From an uncultured Moraxella sp. (GTDB lineage Bacteria > Pseudomonadota > Gammaproteobacteria > Pseudomonadales > Moraxellaceae): a stretch of DNA of 64,000 nucleotides. Each line of letters starts with the position of its first letter. Position 1 is the first letter of the stretch. This document shows, piece after piece, positions 1-10,074 of the stretch. Both the position numbers and the translations under genes were made by a program. The stretch spans positions 24,339-88,338 of the forward strand of contig CALTTE010000001.1 in assembly GCA_943908405.1 (NCBI GenBank), given 5' to 3'. The notes below the pieces were generated by a model. The model saw nothing but the letters and a program-made list of their open reading frames with translations. It made no database searches and had not been told where the DNA came from.

Positions 1-1554
1 AAGCTCGCTTTGATTGACATCGTGCTGATATTGCCCAACGCCAATGGTTTTGGGCGGTACTTTGACAAGCTCGGATAAGGGGTCTTGCAGCCGTCTGGCA
101 ATAGATACCGCCCCACGCAATGATACATCAAGATCAGGCAATTCGCTACTGGCAATCTCACTGGCTGAATAAACGCTCGCCCCTGCCTCACTAACCACCA
201 CGCTTTGGGCGGATAAGGCGTTATCTACAATCAACGCATCAATCAACGCTTTGGTTTCACGGCTTGCTGTACCATTGCCAATGGCCACCAAATCCACCTT
301 GTGTGCTTGGATTAAGGCGACAATCACCGCTTTGGCATTGTCTTGACTGCTGTCGGTAAACGGATAAACCGTATCGGTCGCAAGCACATCGCCCATATCA
401 TCAATCACCGCCATTTTTATGCCGTGGCGATACCCTGGGTCAACGCCCAAAATCACTCGCCGTCCTGCTGGGGCGGTCATTAGCAAATGCTCCAAATTAT
501 TAGCAAAAATAGCAATCGCTTCATTTTGAGCCTTCAAGTGATGCTCGGTCAAAAGCCGATGGGCAAGCTGTGATTGCCATTTGTCCTGCCACAATTTTTT
601 GCCCAGCTGTTTTAAAAAGGCATTATCGCCATAACGTGCGTCAATCTCACGCTCCAAAACAGCAATAGCACGCTCATTGTCGCCTATAACATCTAGCTTT
701 AAGATATTTTGTTGCCGTCCACGTAGCATTGCAAGTAGCCGATGCGATGACAATTTGGCAAATGATTCGTTGTGGTCAAAATAATCACGGAATTTCTCGC
801 CCACTTCTTTTTTATCATCATAAACGCTAGAGTGTAACACTGCGGTGGCATTAAAGACTTGTCTTAACTTGTCAAGCCAATCCAAATGCGTTGCCCACAT
901 ATCCAAAATAACCGCACTGACGCCCGCCATTTGTTGTTCCTTGGTGGCGTAATCCACGGCGATGGGTTCGCCATTGTCGTCATTGACGCTAGATACTGGC
1001 ACAAAATCCGCCAACGCCATCTCTATATCCGCCCCTGCCAATACTTGCTCGGCGATTTTATCAAGCCCTGCCAAACGTGCTTTATAAGCTAGGCTGTGGC
1101 GTTGGGGACGATAAGGCTGATAAATATCATCAACCGCCAATTTGGACGTTGCCTCATCAAGGTGCAAGGCAAGCGTTTTATTAAACACATTTTGGGCAAT
1201 CAATCTGTCTTTGATTTTTTGCTTATGGGCAGCCAAGGCACGTTCGGCGGTCAGCGATTGCTCAAGTTGACGTAATTGCTCATCATCTAAACCGCCTGTT
1301 TCATTTTTGCGATAACGGGCAATAAATGGCACACTTGCTCCATCGTCATAAAGCTTGGCAAAGCTCGTTACTTGACTGACCAAAATCGCTAATTGTGCTG
1401 CTAGCTTTTGATAAATGGCGGTATCAGTTGTGCTGGGTAAATCGGTGTCAGCCAAATCAGTCTTGGCTAAGTTTTGGGCTGTCGGTTGCTCGGGTTGATT
1501 GGTTGGGTTGGGTTGATTGGGTTGCTCAATTTGCTTGTTATCCACGTCGGTCAT
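1..1554 (-). CDS. tex: Tex family transcription accessory protein, 5' part only
   Basis: Minus-strand reading frame open from an ATG at 1554 to the window edge, giving the first 518 residues of a protein usually near 780. After a Gln/Pro/Asn-rich N-terminal tail of about 45 residues comes the Tex N-terminal signature, including VPFIARYRK. Tex proteins are conserved cytoplasmic nucleic-acid-binding proteins with a helix-rich N-terminal region, a YqgF-like domain, helix-hairpin-helix motifs and a C-terminal S1 domain; the C-terminal part lies outside the window. The low-complexity tail (NQPNPTNQPEQP) is unusual for the family and resembles the short in-frame repeats of other genes here. The family call is confident; the physiological role is poorly defined even in model species. 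Confidence 0.9.
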   Translation of the reverse strand, partial: MTDVDNKQIEQPNQPNPTNQPEQPTAQNLAKTDLADTDLPSTTDTAIYQKLAAQLAILVSQVTSFAKLYDDGASVPFIARYRKNETGGLDDEQLRQLEQSLTAERALAAHKQKIKDRLIAQNVFNKTLALHLDEATSKLAVDDIYQPYRPQRHSLAYKARLAGLDKIAEQVLAGADIEMALADFVPVSSVNDDNGEPIAVDYATKEQQMAGVSAVILDMWATHLDWLDKLRQVFNATAVLHSSVYDDKKEVGEKFRDYFDHNESFAKLSSHRLLAMLRGRQQNILKLDVIGDNERAIAVLEREIDARYGDNAFLKQLGKKLWQDKWQSQLAHRLLTEHHLKAQNEAIAIFANNLEHLLMTAPAGRRVILGVDPGYRHGIKMAVIDDMGDVLATDTVYPFTDSSQDNAKAVIVALIQAHKVDLVAIGNGTASRETKALIDALIVDNALSAQSVVVSEAGASVYSASEIASSELPDLDVSLRGAVSIARRLQDPLSELVKVPPKTIGVGQYQHDVNQSEL

Positions 1555-2091
1555 CACTCATAAAAAACAAAAACGCCATTATAACAAAAACACAAAGCAA
1601 GTGCATTAAAGCTGTATTTGATAAAAGCTTAGCAAAAGATTGGCAAAAAGTTTGGCAAAAGCTTGGATAGCAATTTTTTGATGATTGCTTATGTTAATTT
1701 TATTTTTGATTTTTTGAATAACCATCAAGCCATTTAACCCTTTAAAACCATAGGCTTAAAATGATTGTATGATTAAAAAGACTATAACCAACTGTTTTTA
1801 TATTGATTGTTTTGGGTATTCAATTTTTAGCGTTTAATTTTGGGCATTTAGTTTTTGGGTGTTTGGTTTTGGGTGTTTGGTTTTGGGTGTTTGGTTTGAT
1901 ACAATTCATTTAATTGACACCATCTAATTGACACTGTCCATTTAATCATTAAGCCTATCTTCATCTGGCTGGTTTGGTTATCAAAGCAATGGTTTTTATC
2001 ACGCCTTAGCCAAGCATTTCACAAAAACACACTAACAAAACTTAGGTAAATTTGCTACCATATACACACAACACATAACAAGGAGCAAATA
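1555..2091. other. Intergenic region between divergent tex and ompR
   Basis: 537 bases without a convincing gene. It must hold the promoters for tex (leftward) and ompR (rightward). It is AT-rich and includes a short tandem repeat at 1857-1897. The sequence just before ompR contains AAGGAG, a good ribosome-binding site. Confidence 0.5.
1857..1897. repeat. 14-bp tandem repeat, about 2.9 copies
   Basis: The unit GGGTGTTTGGTTTT is repeated almost three times perfectly in the tex-ompR intergenic region. Copy number could vary by slippage; whether it affects either promoter is not known. Confidence 0.8.
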
Positions 2092-2823
2092 ATGACCGAC
2101 AATGACACCCCATTACAACGCATTTTATTGGTTGATGATGATGCACGCTTGCGTGGACTGCTTCAGCGGTTTTTGGAGGACAACGGCTTTACTGTGCGTA
2201 CCTGCCACGATGGCAAGCAAATGGACAAATTACTGCAACGTGAGCTGTTTTCTTTGATTGTCCTAGATTTAATGCTCCCTGATGAAGATGGCATTCATAT
2301 TTGTAAGCGTTTGCGTGGTGATGGCGTAGACATTCCCATTATTATGCTCACCGCCAAAGGCTCAGAATCCGACCGCATATCAGGGCTTGAGGCAGGGGCG
2401 GACGACTATCTACCCAAACCCTTTAACCCCAAAGAGCTACTCGCTCGCATCAAAGCGGTATTACGCCGTCAAAACCGTGAAATACCAGGAGCTCCCACTC
2501 AGCAAGTAGAAGTGGTAGAATTTGGGGCGTGGACGCTTGATTTATCCACCCGCACGCTAAAACGTGATGGCGAAAGCGTGGCATTAACCACGGGCGAATT
2601 TAGCGTGTTAAAGGCACTGGTTCAGCACCCAAGAGAGCCTTTGACTCGTGATAAACTGATGAATTTGGCTCGTGGGCGTGAATGGGGAGCGATGGAGCGT
2701 TCTATTGATGTGCAGGTCTCTCGCCTACGCCGTCTTATAGAAGACAACCCTGCCCAAGCCCGCTATATCCAAACCGTGTGGGGTGTGGGTTATGTATTTG
2801 TGCCTGATGGCGTAGATGGTTAG
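2092..2823 (+). CDS. ompR: OmpR family response regulator
   Basis: 243 residues. The N-terminal receiver domain has the acidic pocket (D15-D17), phospho-acceptor D59 in VLDLMLP, conserved T87 and K109 in the PKPF motif. The C-terminal winged-helix DNA-binding domain carries LARGREW, AMERSIDVQVSRLRR and YIQTVWGVGYVF, which match enterobacterial OmpR closely rather than PhoB or CpxR. OmpR activates or represses envelope genes when phosphorylated by its histidine kinase EnvZ. No sensor kinase gene lies beside it: the gene is followed by a strong terminator and an unrelated membrane protein, so its partner must be encoded elsewhere. Start ATG has AAGGAG upstream. Confidence 0.93.
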   Translation: MTDNDTPLQRILLVDDDARLRGLLQRFLEDNGFTVRTCHDGKQMDKLLQRELFSLIVLDLMLPDEDGIHICKRLRGDGVDIPIIMLTAKGSESDRISGLEAGADDYLPKPFNPKELLARIKAVLRRQNREIPGAPTQQVEVVEFGAWTLDLSTRTLKRDGESVALTTGEFSVLKALVQHPREPLTRDKLMNLARGREWGAMERSIDVQVSRLRRLIEDNPAQARYIQTVWGVGYVFVPDGVDG

Positions 2824-2865
2824 TGTCGGTAGCGGTGTTATTGACATTGATACGATTGATTTAAC

Positions 2866-2893
2866 AAAAAGGTTTGTGCTGGCAGACCTTTTT
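2866..2893 (+). terminator. Rho-independent terminator after ompR
   Basis: An 11-bp stem (AAAAAGGTTTG pairing with CAGACCTTTTT, one wobble) and a 6-base loop ending in a T run, 43 bases after the ompR stop. It supports ompR being transcribed alone. Confidence 0.85.
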
Positions 2894-3091
2894 ATTGACA
2901 ACCATTTAAATAATGATTTATTTTATAATTATTTAAATTCTATAGCCATTTAAACAGCTATTTAATTTTTTAAGCAAAGATTGCTTAATAGCAAATTACT
3001 TGGGAGCAAATTACTTGATAGCAACCTTTTAAACAGCCGTTAATCAATCACAAAACACGTTTTAAGCCAAACAACACCGCAAGGGAGCACA

Positions 3092-3559
3092 ATGAATTAT
3101 TCGCATTACTTCAATCAACCTTATCCAACCAAAGCCGTCATTAACAGGTTAATTCTAGGGGCTATTGTTTTAATACTTTCTTTGTCTATGATTGCCCTAA
3201 CAATTAACCTGTACTTAATATTTTTTGTTAATGAATTATATACTTGGTTCATCATATTTGGTATAATGCTTATACCATCAATTGTAATAAAAACAGTTAT
3301 TCATAATGCGTTATTTGGTGTTTTTTTAGCCAGCAGACAAATATTTATCAAAAGCCGTTGGGGTTATGTTAAATTATTTATCGCTTTGGTTGTGATTGAT
3401 TTTATTCTTATGAGTAGTATATTTTTTATCAGTGGTAATCTACTTTTTATCAGTGAAAAATTGCCAACATATGATGCAATGATTACAATTTTAGTTATCG
3501 CCTTAATCGTTGCTGCTCAAGCTTGTATTTTATGCATCAAAACACTGCCAAAAGTTTAA
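3092..3559 (+). CDS. Small multi-pass membrane protein, unrecognised
   Basis: 155 residues dominated by hydrophobic stretches: four probable transmembrane segments at about residues 20-48, 50-75, 90-115 and 125-152. The first follows a short polar N-terminus (NYSHYFNQPYPTK). Start ATG is preceded by AAGGGAG at good spacing. It sits alone between the ompR terminator and a terminator shared with the convergent CorC-type gene. No motif was recognised, so no function is proposed beyond an inner-membrane location. Confidence 0.65.
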   Translation: MNYSHYFNQPYPTKAVINRLILGAIVLILSLSMIALTINLYLIFFVNELYTWFIIFGIMLIPSIVIKTVIHNALFGVFLASRQIFIKSRWGYVKLFIALVVIDFILMSSIFFISGNLLFISEKLPTYDAMITILVIALIVAAQACILCIKTLPKV

Positions 3560-3587
3560 TTATTCTTTATAACAAACCATTTAATAA

Positions 3588-3617
3588 AAAACCATCTGCA
3601 TAATGGTTTTATTTTTA
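3588..3617. terminator. Terminator between convergent genes
   Basis: A perfect 8-bp stem (AAAACCAT with ATGGTTTT), 7-base loop and A/T-rich flanks on both sides, placed between the convergent 155-aa membrane protein gene and the CorC-type gene. The symmetric A and T runs suit bidirectional use. Confidence 0.7.
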
Positions 3618-3661
3618 TTGATTTAAGTTAAAGTTACTATTGGTTAAAAAGTTACTATTGC

Positions 3662-4978
3662 TTATATCCATTCTCTATCCATATCGTCTTTGGGCAAGCG
3701 AGTTACCATCACTTGGTCAATTTTGTAATGGTCAATATCCACCACCTCAAATTTTAAATCTTCGTGAATCACAAAATCCGCCACACGGGGAATTTTGCGT
3801 AAACGATACATAATAAAGCCCGCCAGCGTCTCATAATGATCCCAATCTTCAAACTCTGCCACATTCAAGGCGTGCTTGACATCATCAATCGGAGTACTGC
3901 CATCAATGAGCCACGAGTCTTCATCACGTTTGATAATCTGCTGTTCTTCTTCTATCGGCGTCCCCCAATCACCCATTACCGTCATCATAATATCCGACAA
4001 GGTAATCACCCCCACCACAAGGGCATATTCGTTAATCACCACCGCCAATTTATCGTGGCTTGCCCGAAACCTATCCAACAGCTCCGACAAGGTCAAGGTA
4101 TCTGGAATCATCAGCACATTTCTTATGCTGGTTTCGTTTAATTGTAGCAGCGATTGGTTATTTAATAATCGCACCAAAATATCCTTGGTATCCACATAAC
4201 CAATCACATTATCAATACTCTCACCACAAACCAAAAACTTAGAATACGGAAATTCAGCGATTTTTTGGCGAATGCTGTTTTCTGATTCATCAAGACTAAA
4301 ATACACCACGTCCTCACGCACCGTCATTGATGATGGCACGGTTCGCTCTTCTAATTCAAAGACATTTTCAATAAAATGATGTTCTTGTTGGAGTACCACC
4401 CCCGCCTCTGCCCCCGCTTCCATAATCGCCGAGACATCATCAAAGGTAATATTGTCCTCTCTTGTGGTGTCCACCTTAAAAATACGAAAAATCAAATTGG
4501 CCGACTCGTTAATCACCCACGCCAAGGGTTTGCACAATTTAATCACAAACAACATTGGGTTAATGACTGTCAATGCCACTTTTTCAGGATTAATCATTGC
4601 AATGCGTTTGGGGATTAAATCGGCAAACAAAATAAACAGCACCGTTACCACAAAAAAAGACGCAAAAAAGCCCAAATTATCTAGCCACGCCCCTTGATAG
4701 ACATAGCCAATCAGGCTGACAAAATACGGTCTTAATGCCGACTCGCCCACGATACCGCCCAAAATCGCCACCGCATTAAGCCCAATTTGGGAAGTGGCAA
4801 AAAATTCGGCACTGTTTTCTTGTAGCCTTAATACGTTCACAGCTCGTGTGTCGCCGCCTTCGGCGAGCAGTTTGAGTTTTAGCTTTCTTGCCCCCGCCAA
4901 GGCAATCTCAGCAATGGAAAAAAAGCTGGACGTTAAAATCAGCCCTAAAATCATCAGTAAATTGGGTAATAATGACAT
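3662..4978 (-). CDS. CNNM/CorC-HlyC type membrane protein with CBS pair
   Basis: 438 residues. Order of domains: an N-terminal DUF21/CNNM membrane domain with about four hydrophobic segments (residues 1-150), a CBS pair (about 205-330, including the stretch SELLDRFRASHDKLAVVINEY), and a C-terminal CorC_HlyC domain (about 345-430). The family includes YtfL, YfjD and CorC and is linked to magnesium, cobalt or other cation efflux and cytoplasmic cation balance; older annotations as haemolysins are misleading. It follows the OmpA-domain gene by 14 bases, so the two are probably co-transcribed. The exact ion cannot be read from the sequence. Confidence 0.88.
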   Translation of the reverse strand: MSLLPNLLMILGLILTSSFFSIAEIALAGARKLKLKLLAEGGDTRAVNVLRLQENSAEFFATSQIGLNAVAILGGIVGESALRPYFVSLIGYVYQGAWLDNLGFFASFFVVTVLFILFADLIPKRIAMINPEKVALTVINPMLFVIKLCKPLAWVINESANLIFRIFKVDTTREDNITFDDVSAIMEAGAEAGVVLQQEHHFIENVFELEERTVPSSMTVREDVVYFSLDESENSIRQKIAEFPYSKFLVCGESIDNVIGYVDTKDILVRLLNNQSLLQLNETSIRNVLMIPDTLTLSELLDRFRASHDKLAVVINEYALVVGVITLSDIMMTVMGDWGTPIEEEQQIIKRDEDSWLIDGSTPIDDVKHALNVAEFEDWDHYETLAGFIMYRLRKIPRVADFVIHEDLKFEVVDIDHYKIDQVMVTRLPKDDMDREWI

Positions 4979-4992
4979 ATGCCCCTACCCCC

Positions 4993-7419
4993 TTAATACA
5001 CTGGCGTGGCAATACCGCCACCTGCAGGGTCTGAACCAATGGGCGTTAATAAATCCTCAGGAATGGCAGGTTTTTGCGGTGTGTACTGTGATGAATTGTC
5101 ATAACCGCCATAATCATTGCCTGAATAACCGCCACCATAAGCGTTTTCTGGGGCATTATTGTAATTGTTGCCACTGTAATTGTTGCCACTGTAACTACTG
5201 CTATAATTGTTATTGTAATTGTCGTTGTTATAACCGCTATTTTCGGCACCTGTGGCGTTATTATCGGCATTTAATTGGCTTAACAAGGCTTGCTCTTGTG
5301 CTGAGCCTTGCTCCACAATCTGACCATCAACCACCACATAAGTTGGCGTATAAGTAGCATCATTATAAGTGGTATCGCTGTTTTGGCTACCCCCAGACTG
5401 AATCAATGCCGCCAAAATCGCCTCATCATAAGGCAAAATCTCCACACGGCGATTTTTAAAGCGTCCAATGTTGGTTTGATTGTCGCTCAAAGGCACATTA
5501 AACCCCACCCCTTGGGCAACAAGCTGACTGTCTGCCACCCCTTGTGCCATCAATGTTGCCTTGATGGTGTCTGCCAAATTTTGGGTCTGTTGCCGTGCTG
5601 TCATTGTATCACCTGTATCATCGCTATGCACCGCCACAATAAAGCGGGCGTTGGGACGGGTGGCGATTTTTTTGCCCACCAATGCCAAAATGGCTTTGTT
5701 GTCATCAGACAGCCCTGCTTTGGTGTCAATGTGCTGAATGCTCGCCGCTTTTGCCAAGGCATAATCGCTGGCATTATCGTCAAGGGCTTGTAGTGCCAAG
5801 CGTGCTTTGTCAATGCTTTGGGTCTGTAGCTCGGTGGCATTGTCTGGCATGGTCGCAACCGTCATCGCTGGCATCAGTACACGAATATCCTTGATCAGCC
5901 GTGCCACGTCATCGGCATTAGGAGCATTGACAAACAACTCATTGCCGTGCAACTCAAGCGTGGCATAGGGGGCAGTTTTTAACAGCCCAATGATGCTGGT
6001 CAAGACATCAAAGCCTGCCATATTTGTATTCACATCACCCATATCAATGGCATCATTAACATCAATCACACAAGCAGGATTATTAAAATTGTTTTGCAAA
6101 ATACCAAACAATCGCTCCGACTGTTCACGGCTGGCAAATTCAGCGTGGCACGCATACAGCTCGCCTGCCTGCCCAACACTGATGGACAAAAAAGACGCTG
6201 GCAAACTTTGGGAGACCGCTCCAGACTGTGCTACTGGTTGGCTAGCATTTTGGTGTTTAAAATAATACCACGCACCCATAGCGGTCGCCAAAAGTAACAC
6301 CAAAACCAGCCCCCCGATCAACCCTGCCCCCAAGCCACCAGAATGGCGTTTGGGTGGTGGGGTTGGTATATTGATCGCTTTTGGTGGTGTTGTTTTTGGT
6401 GTTGCTTTGGGATAAACGGCTGTGTTGAGCGGTTGATTGCTTGGATTTTTTGTATGTTGGGCAGTGGGATTTGAAGCCATCGCTTGCTTTGGCGGTATAT
6501 TTTTTGACGTGGTCGCTTGAGCTTTAACACTATTATCATCAATGCCATTATAATCCATACCGCTTACATTGGTAGCACTGCGTGCATTGGTAGCCCCATT
6601 TGTATTGGTAGCACCATTTAAATTGGTAACACTTGGGCGATGATTGCTGGCTTGATTAAATGCCTTGTTACCCAAAGCACTGTTTGTGTTTGGCGCGTTT
6701 GTTGTATTTGGCGTATTTGGCTTGTGCTTTGGGGGTTGATTGAATGACTGATTTAAGCCAACTGGGTTAACATTGGTCGTATTTAAAGCGGCGGCGTTTT
6801 GTGATGGGGCTGTATTCTTTGGGGCGTGGGTAGTTCCATTGGGCGGATTAGTGGACGTATTGTCAAGCCCATCCGTCCTTAACCCATCGTCAATCGCCCC
6901 AAGCAACTGTCGTTCCACATCAATCCTTGCCAACGTATTCTCATCAATAATTTGCTCTGCCCACGCAGGCAATTTGGGCAAAATATCCGCCAAATGAGTC
7001 AAAATCAATGCCTGCACCGATACCTGTTTTTGATGGGCAAGGCGAGTCAATATATCAAATGCCTTATGGGTCGCCAGTGGCAATACTATTTTTAATAACT
7101 CATCATCAACAAAATACCACTTTGCCAGCTGTGCTTTGATGATACGCTGCGTCTCACCCCAAAAGCCATCAAAACCTTGCACTGACGAAAACGGCAAGGC
7201 ATTTGAGCTGTCTTGGGGCGAACCATCAGACAACAAAGGCTGTGCCATCGCCTTGGTGGCTTTAACAAATTTACTGTACCACAAAAGCCCATCATTACTT
7301 GCCATTTGCACAAGTAAGCAAGCAAAAAATGACTCAAACAACGGCTCGGCAATGCCATCACGCCAAAGTGGCTTGGCGGCATCAAAATGGGCGTTTTTAA
7401 TCAGCGTTTTAATGATCAT
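4993..7419 (-). CDS. Large envelope protein: single TM, OmpA-like domain, Asn/Tyr/Gly tail
   Basis: 808 residues. Residues 1-180 are a globular helical region with Trp and acidic residues and no recognised domain. Residues about 190-360 are low-complexity Asn/Thr/Pro/Ala. A single transmembrane helix follows at about 367-390 (GLIGGLVLVLLLATAMGAWYY). Then comes a periplasmic part ending in an OmpA-like peptidoglycan-binding domain at about 570-675, recognisable by FIVAVHSDDTGD and the GRFKNRRVEI end motif. The tail, residues 710-785, is Asn/Tyr/Ser/Gly repeats. The topology suggests an inner-membrane protein reaching the cell wall. It is the first gene of a probable two-gene operon with the CorC-type protein. 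Function is unknown; the OmpA-domain assignment is firm, the rest inferred. Confidence 0.8.
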   Translation of the reverse strand: MIIKTLIKNAHFDAAKPLWRDGIAEPLFESFFACLLVQMASNDGLLWYSKFVKATKAMAQPLLSDGSPQDSSNALPFSSVQGFDGFWGETQRIIKAQLAKWYFVDDELLKIVLPLATHKAFDILTRLAHQKQVSVQALILTHLADILPKLPAWAEQIIDENTLARIDVERQLLGAIDDGLRTDGLDNTSTNPPNGTTHAPKNTAPSQNAAALNTTNVNPVGLNQSFNQPPKHKPNTPNTTNAPNTNSALGNKAFNQASNHRPSVTNLNGATNTNGATNARSATNVSGMDYNGIDDNSVKAQATTSKNIPPKQAMASNPTAQHTKNPSNQPLNTAVYPKATPKTTPPKAINIPTPPPKRHSGGLGAGLIGGLVLVLLLATAMGAWYYFKHQNASQPVAQSGAVSQSLPASFLSISVGQAGELYACHAEFASREQSERLFGILQNNFNNPACVIDVNDAIDMGDVNTNMAGFDVLTSIIGLLKTAPYATLELHGNELFVNAPNADDVARLIKDIRVLMPAMTVATMPDNATELQTQSIDKARLALQALDDNASDYALAKAASIQHIDTKAGLSDDNKAILALVGKKIATRPNARFIVAVHSDDTGDTMTARQQTQNLADTIKATLMAQGVADSQLVAQGVGFNVPLSDNQTNIGRFKNRRVEILPYDEAILAALIQSGGSQNSDTTYNDATYTPTYVVVDGQIVEQGSAQEQALLSQLNADNNATGAENSGYNNDNYNNNYSSSYSGNNYSGNNYNNAPENAYGGGYSGNDYGGYDNSSQYTPQKPAIPEDLLTPIGSDPAGGGIATPVY
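5120..5262 (-). repeat. In-frame Asn/Tyr/Gly codon repeats in the OmpA-domain protein
   Basis: Imperfect short repeats such as GTAATTGTTGCCACT, occurring in tandem, encode SGNNY units in the C-terminal tail. The run could change length by slippage without shifting the frame. Confidence 0.7.
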
Positions 7420-8003
7420 AACTTAGCATAAATCGGTTGTATTTTGTTTCATTATACCGTAAAATAGCAAAAAGTCTTTATATTTTCCCCAAAACCACGC
7501 CAAATCCCCAAAAAAACCCATTCCGCAACACTTAAATAGTCTTATCACGCTTAATCACGTTAATTATTTGTATAACTGATTGTTTTTATAAATTGATTGA
7601 TGATAAATTTTAGGCTTTATTATTAAGCTTTACCTAATCACTTCATAAGTAAGGCTTACCAATCAAAACTTTGATTAAACTTAAAAACTGAATTTAACTT
7701 GAATTTAACTTGGGCTTTTAAATTACCTATCATCAACGCCCAATCACTTAGTAATAAATAAATATACAGTAATAAACACCCTTAGCAATCAAGAACAATA
7801 TTAACAAGCATTATTAAAAGCACCATTAAAAGCATTGTTTAAACCAGCCATCGTTAAATTGTCATAATCAAGTTGTTATAATTAAGTTATCATCGTTAAG
7901 TATCCAGCAATTAACCACAAAAAAACGATAGCATCAAACAAAAGCCCTTGATACTAAACCCATCGCTTACCCCAGCAATTTTGCCACTCAATTTTTGCCC
8001 TAA
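7420..8003. other. Intergenic region, AT-rich, nothing recognised
   Basis: 584 bases between divergent genes. No open frame with a ribosome-binding site, RNA gene or strong hairpin was seen. There are short direct repeats (TTGAATTTAACTTG-type at about 7689-7713). It must hold the promoter of the OmpA-domain operon at its left end. Confidence 0.4.
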
Positions 8004-8669
8004 ATGGGTGATTTTTCTGTTATACTAAAACCTAATCCACGATCATTAACCATTGTGTTTAGTATCAATCATACCACCGTTATTATTTTAATCACCATCG
8101 CAATCAGTATTTTTGCGTGGAAAAATCAAGCCTTTTTTAACCGTCTTGTTTTTTATCCGCCTGCCGTCAAGCGTGGGCAAATTGACCGCTTTTTGACCCA
8201 CGGCTTTGTTCACGCTGATGCAATGCACCTTATTTTTAATATGTTTACGCTGTATTTTTTTGGGCGGATTGTTGAACGATTTTTTGTTGGTAAATTTGGC
8301 AATTTAGGCTTTGTTGTGTTTTATGTGCTTGCTATTATTGTGGCGATTTTGCCAAGCTATGCCAAACACAAAAACGACAACCGCTATGTATCGCTTGGAG
8401 CCTCTGGGGCGGTGAGTGCGGTTTTGTTTTGCTTTATTTTGTTTTATCCTTGGCAATTGATTTATTTATTTGTGCTTATCCCCATTCCTGCCATTATTTT
8501 TGCAATTGCTTATGTCGCTTATAGCATCTATGCTGACAAAAAAGGCGGTAGCAACGTCAATCACTCTGCCCATTTGTTTGGGGCGGTATTTGGGGTGGCT
8601 TTTACCATCTTGGTTGAGCCTTCGGTGATTGGGCATTTTTTGACGGCATTACTAAACCCACGCTTTTAA
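8004..8669 (+). CDS. Rhomboid family intramembrane serine protease
   Basis: 221 residues with six hydrophobic segments. The catalytic dyad is visible: serine in SLGASGAVSAVLF and histidine in NHSAHLFGAVFG near the C-terminus. The HGFVHADAMHLIFNMFTLYFFG segment corresponds to the conserved HxxxxHxxxN region of the second helix, with the N and both H residues present. Rhomboids cleave single-pass membrane proteins within the bilayer. The first 17 residues are doubtful: no ribosome-binding site precedes the ATG at 8004, and a GTG at 8055 would give a protein starting directly before the first helix. The gene stands alone. Confidence 0.85.
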   Translation: MGDFSVILKPNPRSLTIVFSINHTTVIILITIAISIFAWKNQAFFNRLVFYPPAVKRGQIDRFLTHGFVHADAMHLIFNMFTLYFFGRIVERFFVGKFGNLGFVVFYVLAIIVAILPSYAKHKNDNRYVSLGASGAVSAVLFCFILFYPWQLIYLFVLIPIPAIIFAIAYVAYSIYADKKGGSNVNHSAHLFGAVFGVAFTILVEPSVIGHFLTALLNPRF

Positions 8670-9112
8670 TCGGTCTAATTAAATATAGTCAAATCAATCC
8701 AATTAAACCAAATCCAATTAACCAAATACAGTTAAACCAAATCCCATTAAGACAACATAACCTTTAAAAAGCCATTAACAACAATCAGCACAAACGCATT
8801 AAATAAAACACATTTGCATAAAACAGACAAGCAAGCGTTTATTGTATTGGGCAGATATTGTATTGGGCAAATATGGCTAATTGGGGCTATCATTATCGCT
8901 TTGATTGCAATGACAATTATCAATGACAATGATTAAAGCCAATTTAAACAGTCCCAATGCTAAACAACACCCAATATTAAACAGCACCCCAATTTAAACA
9001 TTGACAATTAAACATCGATAGCTAAACTTGATAGTTAAACATTGACATTAAGCAGTAACAACCTTTAACTCAATACAATTAACTCAATTATACTTATAAA
9101 TACAAAGGAGCA
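8670..9112. other. Intergenic region with imperfect AAAC/TTAA repeats
   Basis: 443 bases of AT-rich sequence with many imperfect copies of short words such as CCAATTAAACCAAAT and TTAAACATTGAC. A 60-residue minus-strand frame (8747-8929) lacks a ribosome-binding site and was not accepted. AAAGGAG at 9103-9109 serves the next gene. Confidence 0.4.
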
Positions 9113-10024
9113 ATGATGATTTACGACATTATCGGCGATATTCACGGCAAGGCGGACAAATTGCACGCTCTATTACAAACACTTGGCTACACAAAAACCG
9201 CTGACGGCTATCACGCCCCAGCGGGACATAAGGCGATTTTTTTGGGGGATTTTATTGACCGTGGCAATGGGCAACTGCAGGTTTTAAATACCGTGTTTGC
9301 GATGCTGGACAACAACCAAGCTTATGCGGTGATGGGTAATCACGAATACAACGCCATCGGCTACGCCACCCAAAACGGCGGTGGCTTTTATCGCAAAAGA
9401 AACGAGCAAAACACCATTCAGCATCAAGCGTTTTTGTTGGAGACGGGCATCGATACCCCCTTACATCGCCACTGGATTAACCGTTTTTATGAATTGCCAT
9501 TGTGGCTTGATTTGCCAGAGTTACGAGTGGTGCACGCCTGCTATGACCAAAACGCCATCAAGCTTTTATCGCCTTATCTTAAAAACAACCGCCTAACGCC
9601 TGACAGTTTTCGTTATACCGCCGAGCAAAGCGACACCGAGTCTGCCATTGAACGACTATTAAAAGGCATAGAGATTCACCTAAAAAAACCCAATTTTTTG
9701 ATTGATGGCTCAGGCAACAAACGACAAAACTTGCGTTTGGCGTGGTGGCACGATAATTTTGATGGGCTATCCCTTCAAGAAATCAGTGCCGCAAGCCAAT
9801 GCGATTTAAGCGGTATTACAGAACCGATTACCAATGACAATGCTTTTATTTACAATAAAGAAAAACCGATTTTTATTGGGCATTATTGGTTGATGGGAGT
9901 ACCTAATTTGTTAAATGATACGGTGGTTTGTGTGGATTATTCCGCTGGCAAAGACGGCACGCTCACCGCTTATCAATTTGATACCAAAAACCCTAGTTTA
10001 TCCGCCAAAAATTTTATACAATAA
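9113..10024 (+). CDS. Calcineurin-type metallophosphoesterase (PrpB/ApaH-like)
   Basis: 303 residues. The N-terminus has the metal-binding motifs in order: DIIGDIHG (DxH), LGDFIDRG (GDxxDRG) and MGNHEYN (GNHE). Histidines in GHYWLMG near the C-terminus would complete the dinuclear site. These are the hallmarks of serine/threonine phosphoprotein phosphatases and dinucleoside tetraphosphatases; which substrate is used cannot be told. A good AAAGGAG precedes the tandem ATGs at 9113 and 9116. purE follows after 50 bases but is not functionally related, although read-through is possible. Confidence 0.87.
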   Translation: MMIYDIIGDIHGKADKLHALLQTLGYTKTADGYHAPAGHKAIFLGDFIDRGNGQLQVLNTVFAMLDNNQAYAVMGNHEYNAIGYATQNGGGFYRKRNEQNTIQHQAFLLETGIDTPLHRHWINRFYELPLWLDLPELRVVHACYDQNAIKLLSPYLKNNRLTPDSFRYTAEQSDTESAIERLLKGIEIHLKKPNFLIDGSGNKRQNLRLAWWHDNFDGLSLQEISAASQCDLSGITEPITNDNAFIYNKEKPIFIGHYWLMGVPNLLNDTVVCVDYSAGKDGTLTAYQFDTKNPSLSAKNFIQ

Positions 10025-10074
10025 ACTCTTTTTGACCCAAAAATTTTGCGATACGCAAAAGCACCTACCGACCA

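Noticed and set aside
8747..8929. 60-codon hydrophobic minus-strand frame
   Set aside because: No ribosome-binding site, low-complexity AT-rich intergenic sequence, no recognisable family.
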